Assembly: GCA_964439135.1 (NCBI GenBank)
Contig: CAYTNN010000248.1
Location: 1-6,159, forward strand
Length of the DNA stretch: 6,159 bases
DNA from: JAFGPJ01 sp964439135
GTDB taxonomy: Bacteria > Planctomycetota > Phycisphaerae > Sedimentisphaerales > Anaerobacaceae
Direction: 5' to 3'
In this document: positions 6,134 through 6,159 of the stretch, piece by piece
Numbering within the stretch: position 1 is the stretch's first letter
How the letters are laid out: every line of letters starts with the position of its first letter
Made by a program: the position numbers and the translations under genes
Notes under the pieces: model-generated
Told to the model about the DNA's origin: nothing
The model's input: only the letters and a program-made list of their open reading frames with translations
Database searches by the model: none

Positions 6134-6159
6134 ATAAGAAGTCCCATTTTGACGACCTT

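Overview
The window comes from a bacterial chromosome. I think it is most likely a planctomycete (Phycisphaerae-like), possibly from an environmental assembly. The reasons are a DUF3417-type alpha-glucan phosphorylase, a shortened PheT, and an intergenic gap filled with small degenerate repeats (an AAACAAAGCCAATT family, CACGAAG runs, AATCAAT heptamers) of a kind I recall from such genomes. The taxonomic call is an inference, not a proof.

All convincing features read on the minus strand, so the biological order runs from high to low coordinates. At the right end (5567-6133) is an unrecognised 188-residue ORF whose stop codon lies inside a well-formed integron attC site (5501-5572). The pair has the layout of an integron gene cassette. 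From about 4600 to 5500 there is no supported gene, but there is a mosaic of repeats: two copies of a composite unit of about 145 bp, a CACGAAG block and several AATCAAT-like tracts. A sigma70-type promoter (4559-4587) then leads to pheT (2478-4496), the phenylalanyl-tRNA synthetase beta subunit. It lacks the usual N-terminal tRNA-binding OB domain and has no pheS next to it.

After a gap of about 225 bp with no gene, a near-consensus promoter (2225-2253) drives a structured RNA that I call 6S RNA (about 2030-2218), followed by an intrinsic terminator (1979-2012). A leader region without genes (1662-1978) precedes glgP, whose first 553 codons fill 1-1661. Its C-terminal third, with the PLP lysine, lies outside the window.

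The genes do not form one pathway. pheT (translation), 6S RNA (control of RNA polymerase) and glgP (glycogen breakdown) appear to be separate transcription units, each with its own signals. The accessory part is the cassette plus repeat zone at the right. The most notable findings are the attC site with its unknown cassette gene, the composite repeat with a paired-base-conserving hairpin, and the 6S RNA.
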